DNA from: a virus
DNA length: 62,656 nt
Reading direction: 5' to 3' (one strand)
Virus record (IMG/VR): IMGVR_UViG_3300025141_013570
Span: 1-62,656 of that record
Of this stretch, positions 60,561-62,656 are shown piece by piece (within the stretch, counting starts at the first letter, position 1; each line of letters opens with the position of its first letter). The translations under genes and the position numbers were made by a program. Below the pieces are notes generated by a model that had not been told where the DNA came from, did not search any database, and saw only the letters and a list, made by a program, of their open reading frames with translations.

Positions 60561-61088
60561 TCAATAATCTCCATTCTTTGCTACGTCTCCGGCTGCAATA
60601 ATGTCCACCCGGCTTGGTGTTATATCGACACCATCTACCTCCGTCGCGGTTTCACTATAGACGCCGGAATCCGTTACAAGAGTGGAGGAGCTTTGAATCT
60701 TGCCCCCTCCGATATTCCAGAGTAGGCCAATCCCTTCTTTTTCACAAACATTCATTTCAGGAGTATTATTGTTCTTACGATCGCCCCCGTTTGCAAAATA
60801 GGTGGGCTTAATACGACGCAAAGCTTCGCAAACAGTATTATCTTTATCATCTACAGCTACTGTTTCTTTAACGCCAATAAATCCCCGAAGGATTTCACAC
60901 CTTTCTTCAAAGGGCATAAAAATATAGCCCTTTTTACGCATAAGCCAAGCGTCTGAATTTACAATTATTATTACTTCGCCGTATTCTGCAGCTTCCTGGA
61001 TCATGCGTAAATGTCCGATGTGTACTGGATCAAAACCTCCGGAGACGCAGACGGTCTCATATGGAGTTTGAGGTAGACTTTTAGTCAT
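60561..61088 (-). CDS. HIGH-motif cytidylyl/adenylyltransferase (TagD/RfaE2-like)
   Basis: A 175-residue protein of the cytidylyltransferase-like family: VSGGFDPVHIGHLRMIQEAA has the HIGH motif at 23-26, VIIIVNSDAWLMRKKGYIFM the Lys-rich loop and FMPFEERCEILRGF the downstream arginine. Then YFANGGDRKNNNTP replaces the usual GxDR segment. Relatives couple CTP or ATP to glycerol-3-phosphate, heptose-phosphate or ethanolamine-phosphate. It may supply an activated building block to the glycan genes about 3 kb downstream. It overlaps the upstream 85-residue gene by eight bases. Confidence 0.83.
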   Translation of the reverse strand: MTKSLPQTPYETVCVSGGFDPVHIGHLRMIQEAAEYGEVIIIVNSDAWLMRKKGYIFMPFEERCEILRGFIGVKETVAVDDKDNTVCEALRRIKPTYFANGGDRKNNNTPEMNVCEKEGIGLLWNIGGGKIQSSSTLVTDSGVYSETATEVDGVDITPSRVDIIAAGDVAKNGDY

Positions 61089-61338
61089 CGACAGATGGTG
61101 CTGTCTGCGGAGGAGTACGCAAGAAGTGCCTGTTCAGTGTTGAGAGTGCCTCTTCAGCCGCGGATACGCGGGTGGTTGCTGTTACTAATTCTTCCACAAT
61201 ATCAGGGTGGTCACTTACACCTACAGAGGTGTTTAAGTATAGTTGCATTGTTGCCATGGCTCGGGCCCTTTCGGCTTCGAAATGGGCGACCAGAGCATGC
61301 ATAAGATGGGTGGCCATTGGGTTAGTTGGAGTATTCAT
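61081..61338 (-). CDS. Small helical protein of unknown function (85 aa)
   Basis: Eighty-five residues, MNTPTNPMATHLMHALVAHF followed by helical, Ala/Glu/Thr-rich sequence, with no Cys and no membrane segment. A strong AAAGGA ribosome-binding site lies six bases upstream. It is the first gene after the tRNA and is probably on its transcript. No family is recognised. Confidence 0.7.
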   Translation of the reverse strand: MNTPTNPMATHLMHALVAHFEAERARAMATMQLYLNTSVGVSDHPDIVEELVTATTRVSAAEEALSTLNRHFLRTPPQTAPSVDD

Positions 61339-61362
61339 ATATATCCTTTCTTGTTAGTGGGG

Positions 61363-61437
61363 TGGCTGCGGTGGCTGGACTTGAACCAGCAGCAATCCGA
61401 TTAACAGTCGGAGGCTCTACCATTGAGCTACACCGCA
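61363..61437 (-). tRNA. tRNA-Asn (anticodon GUU), CCA encoded
   Basis: All arms can be folded by eye on the minus strand. Acceptor stem is TGCGGTG pairing with CACCGCA; D-arm GCTC-AATGGTA-GAGC; anticodon stem TCCGA/TCGGA around loop CTGTTAA, giving anticodon GTT (61405-61403). T-arm is GCTGG-TTCAAGT-CCAGC. The discriminator is G (61366) and the CCA end is encoded (61365-61363). All helices are perfect Watson-Crick. AAC and AAU codons are common in these proteins, so a phage copy could aid late translation. Confidence 0.95.
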
Positions 61438-61453
61438 CAAACTTTCCAGTTTG
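61438..61453 (-). other. Perfect hairpin in the 5' leader of tRNA-Asn
   Basis: A 16-base inverted repeat (CAAACT-GGAA-AGTTTG on the minus strand) lies between the predicted transcription start and the mature tRNA 5' end. It abuts the tRNA, so RNase P would cut at the base of this hairpin. Seen directly in sequence; function unproven. Confidence 0.6.
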
Positions 61454-61461
61454 TCTCACTA

Positions 61462-61490
61462 GTATATATCACACCAGCAATGAACTTAAT
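61462..61490 (-). promoter_or_regulatory. Promoter for tRNA-Asn and downstream genes
   Basis: Minus-strand -10 TATACT (61467-61462) and -35 TTAAGT (61490-61485) with 17-base spacing, about 18-25 bases before the tRNA 5' end. The -10 matches sigma70 consensus in five of six bases and the -35 in three of six. This would give the tRNA and the phoH-containing operon a host-type promoter. Confidence 0.6.
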
Positions 61491-61501
61491 ATTAAAACGT
61501 T

Positions 61502-61738
61502 TCAGGTCCCAAAAAAATCTTCTTCGCGGTCTCGGGGAGTGGTGGTATACACCACCAAGACGAACAATCCCTCCCAAGTGGAAGGAATCTTTTTTCTAGC
61601 AATAGACGCTAGTTCTTTTGTGTCGGCATCTACCACCAAAGTGCGGCCATGGCCACCGTTTTTAATAGTATAGATATAATCTGCTCCGAATTCTATAGCA
61701 GCTTTAAGTCTTAAAGCATCGTCACCAGCTGTACTCAA
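61502..61738 (-). CDS. Small protein of unknown function (78 aa, TTG start)
   Basis: The frame is open to ATG 61810, but the extra N-terminus (CGKSCSSRNSTKKPVERK) overlaps the upstream gene by 71 bases and looks like its shadow. The TTG at 61738, right after that gene's TAA (TAAATTG), is a better start by coupling. From there the protein reads LSTAGDDALRLKAAIEFGAD, YIYTIKNGGHGRTLVVDADT and a basic-acidic end. It is compact alpha/beta and not recognised. Confidence 0.6.
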   Translation of the reverse strand: MSTAGDDALRLKAAIEFGADYIYTIKNGGHGRTLVVDADTKELASIARKKIPSTWEGLFVLVVYTTTPRDREEDFFGT

Positions 61739-61739
61739 T

Positions 61740-61928
61740 TTAATTTTTCTTTCTACGGGTTTTTTTGTGGAGTTTCTCGAAGAGCAACTTTTTCCACAAC
61801 GTTCCTTCAACTTCTTCTTTTGACATGTTAAGAGAATAAAGGCCGGCCAGAAGCAATCGAATCTCTCGGTTAGAGAGATACACAGTTTTAAGGAAGGCGG
61901 GTAGTTTTTTTCTCGGGTCGTCAGACAT
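61740..61928 (-). CDS. Small basic protein of unknown function (62 aa)
   Basis: Sixty-two residues beginning MSDDPRKKLPAFLKTVYLSN, with a helical middle (REIRLLLAGLYSLNMSKEEV) and a very basic end (KLHKKTRRKKN). This suggests RNA or DNA binding. It lies 11 bases after the SpoU methylase and is coupled to the next small gene by TAAATTG. Not recognised. Confidence 0.65.
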   Translation of the reverse strand: MSDDPRKKLPAFLKTVYLSNREIRLLLAGLYSLNMSKEEVEGTLWKKLLFEKLHKKTRRKKN

Positions 61929-61939
61929 TTATTATACCT

Positions 61940-62494
61940 CTATACTTCTAAATAGTTCCGGGGTACCAATATAGACTGTCTTCTCCGGTATTGGGTAACC
62001 ATTTCATACAAACAGATATTAGCTGTTTGAGACGTGTTTAAACAATATCCAATGCCCGGCATCTCCACATATACTACATCAGAATTGTGGATTATTTCAG
62101 AGGGAACTCCGGATTCTTCGTTACCCACCACCAAAGCAATAGGGCGGCTAAAATCGAAACTGTAAGAAGCCAGGGGCTTTGAACCTTCCACCAGCTCCGC
62201 AGAAACGATTTGAATTCCTTCACTTTTTGCATGGTCCACGAAATCTCGTGGAGTTGAGAACGATACAATTTCCACATAATCAATAAGACTACCAGACGAT
62301 GCTTTTATACTGTGCCGGGAAGGAACGTGCCCAACCACATAAAGCCGCTCTGCACCAAAGCAAGCAGCACTCCTAACCAAATACCCAAAATTATCATCAA
62401 CGCGGAAATTGATAGCGCAGAGACTAATCGGATACTTTTTGGCAGTTTGGAGTTTATTATCATAACGTTGGCGCCGGGTTTCTTCTCGATGCAT
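61940..62494 (-). CDS. SpoU/TrmH-family RNA 2'-O-methyltransferase-like protein
   Basis: A SPOUT-fold protein of about 184 residues if started at ATG 62494. It has the family N-terminal pattern PISLCAINFRVDDNFGYLVR, motif 2 PIALVVGNEESGVP and motif 3 VYVEMPGIGYCLNTSQTANI, where the methyl donor binds in a knot. No extra RNA-binding domain is visible. Relatives modify 2'-OH of tRNA or rRNA. Two in-frame ATGs at 62512 and 62509 lie upstream of the predicted transcription start, so ATG 62494 is preferred although it lacks a ribosome-binding site. Confidence 0.82.
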   Translation of the reverse strand: MHREETRRQRYDNKLQTAKKYPISLCAINFRVDDNFGYLVRSAACFGAERLYVVGHVPSRHSIKASSGSLIDYVEIVSFSTPRDFVDHAKSEGIQIVSAELVEGSKPLASYSFDFSRPIALVVGNEESGVPSEIIHNSDVVYVEMPGIGYCLNTSQTANICLYEMVTQYRRRQSILVPRNYLEV

Positions 62495-62500
62495 AATATC

Positions 62501-62528
62501 AGTATACATCATGAAACTTAAATGTCAA
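62501..62528 (-). promoter_or_regulatory. Near-consensus sigma70 promoter, predicted leaderless
   Basis: Minus-strand TTGACA (62528-62523), 16-base spacer, TATACT (62506-62501). Counting seven bases on from the end of the -10 puts +1 at 62494, the A of an in-frame ATG. It follows the terminator at 62530-62558 directly. Confidence 0.75.
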
Positions 62529-62529
62529 T

Positions 62530-62558
62530 AAAAAAACCCCCTTCCGAAGAAGGGGGCC
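62530..62558 (-). terminator. Rho-independent terminator with UUCG tetraloop
   Basis: On the minus strand the stem is CCCCCTTC paired with GAAGGGGG around a TTCG loop closed by C-G, followed by seven T. It is the only strong terminator found in the window and ends the gene at 62584-62655. Confidence 0.92.
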
Positions 62559-62583
62559 AAAAATATATTTTTTATATTACTTA

Positions 62584-62655
62584 TTAAATGCTATCATTAA
62601 CGCTTGGAGCGCTTGGTCCGACGTACTCAAGGTACACAACAACCTTTCCTGACGT
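62584..62655 (-). CDS. Unknown protein, partial (N-terminus beyond right edge)
   Basis: The last 23 codons and the TAA of a gene that enters from the right edge, ending YVGPSAPSVNDSI. They are in an open frame, next to a strong terminator 26 bases after the stop. Too little is visible to name it. Confidence 0.55.
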   Translation of the reverse strand, partial: TSGKVVVYLEYVGPSAPSVNDSI

Positions 62656-62656
62656 T

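Noticed and set aside
61363-61437. tRNA-Asn as an integration (att) site
   Set aside because: No duplicate of its 3' end and no integrase gene was seen in the window.

Overview
The window is a gapless block of tailed-phage DNA (Caudoviricetes, contractile-tailed/T4-like in its baseplate genes). It most likely comes from a large-genome phage of a Gram-negative, probably aquatic bacterium. The evidence is recognisable relatives of T4 gp25, gp6 and the late sigma factor gp55, a PIN-PhoH protein, spike-tip and lysozyme-type tail proteins, and very dense packing. Every gene supported here is on the minus strand. Neighbours usually overlap by 1-22 bases or are separated by fewer than 60, so the reading order is from high to low coordinates. 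No bacterial housekeeping genes, integrase, transposase or CRISPR array were seen.

Right edge (about 57.5-62.7 kb): a gene tail enters the window and ends at a UUCG-tetraloop terminator. It is followed by a near-consensus sigma70-type promoter whose predicted start falls on the ATG of a SpoU-family RNA methylase. Next come two small genes, a tRNA-Asn(GUU) with its own promoter, a HIGH-motif nucleotidyltransferase, PIN-PhoH, a HExxH metalloprotease-like protein and a PD-(D/E)XK nuclease with a probable Fe-S cluster.

Glycan island (about 37.9-57.5 kb): twenty consecutive genes for making, activating, modifying and transferring sugars. They include three GT4 glycosyltransferases (one fused to a second GPSL-type domain), two NeuB-type nonulosonic acid synthases (one fused to SAF and cupin domains), a NeuA/SpsF-like cytidylyltransferase and a nucleotidyltransferase-kinase fusion. 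There are also a sugar-isomerase-type cupin, two HAD phosphatases, two methyltransferases, two 2-oxoglutarate/Fe oxygenases, a B12/radical-SAM enzyme, an aldolase-like protein and two related glycosyltransferase-like proteins. The island probably makes a CMP-activated nonulosonic acid and other activated sugars to decorate the virion or the host surface.

Regulatory hinge (about 35.9-37.9 kb): small proteins (zinc ribbon, membrane-anchored, helical) surround the gp55-like late sigma factor, which lies just upstream of the virion genes.

Virion module (1-35.9 kb): three consecutive paralogous tail-tip proteins share one N-terminal domain but carry three different C-terminal enzymes: a lytic transglycosylase, an SGNH esterase and a lysozyme-like domain. 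A spike-tip protein with an HxH motif follows, then a 2014-residue baseplate/tail protein, gp25, gp6 and a DNRLRE-like adhesin-type protein. The rest is a 3499-residue protein with three LamG-like domains and seven further structural proteins, the last cut by the left edge. The most unusual features are the diversified enzyme trio and the complete-looking nonulosonic acid island joined to a phage late operon.
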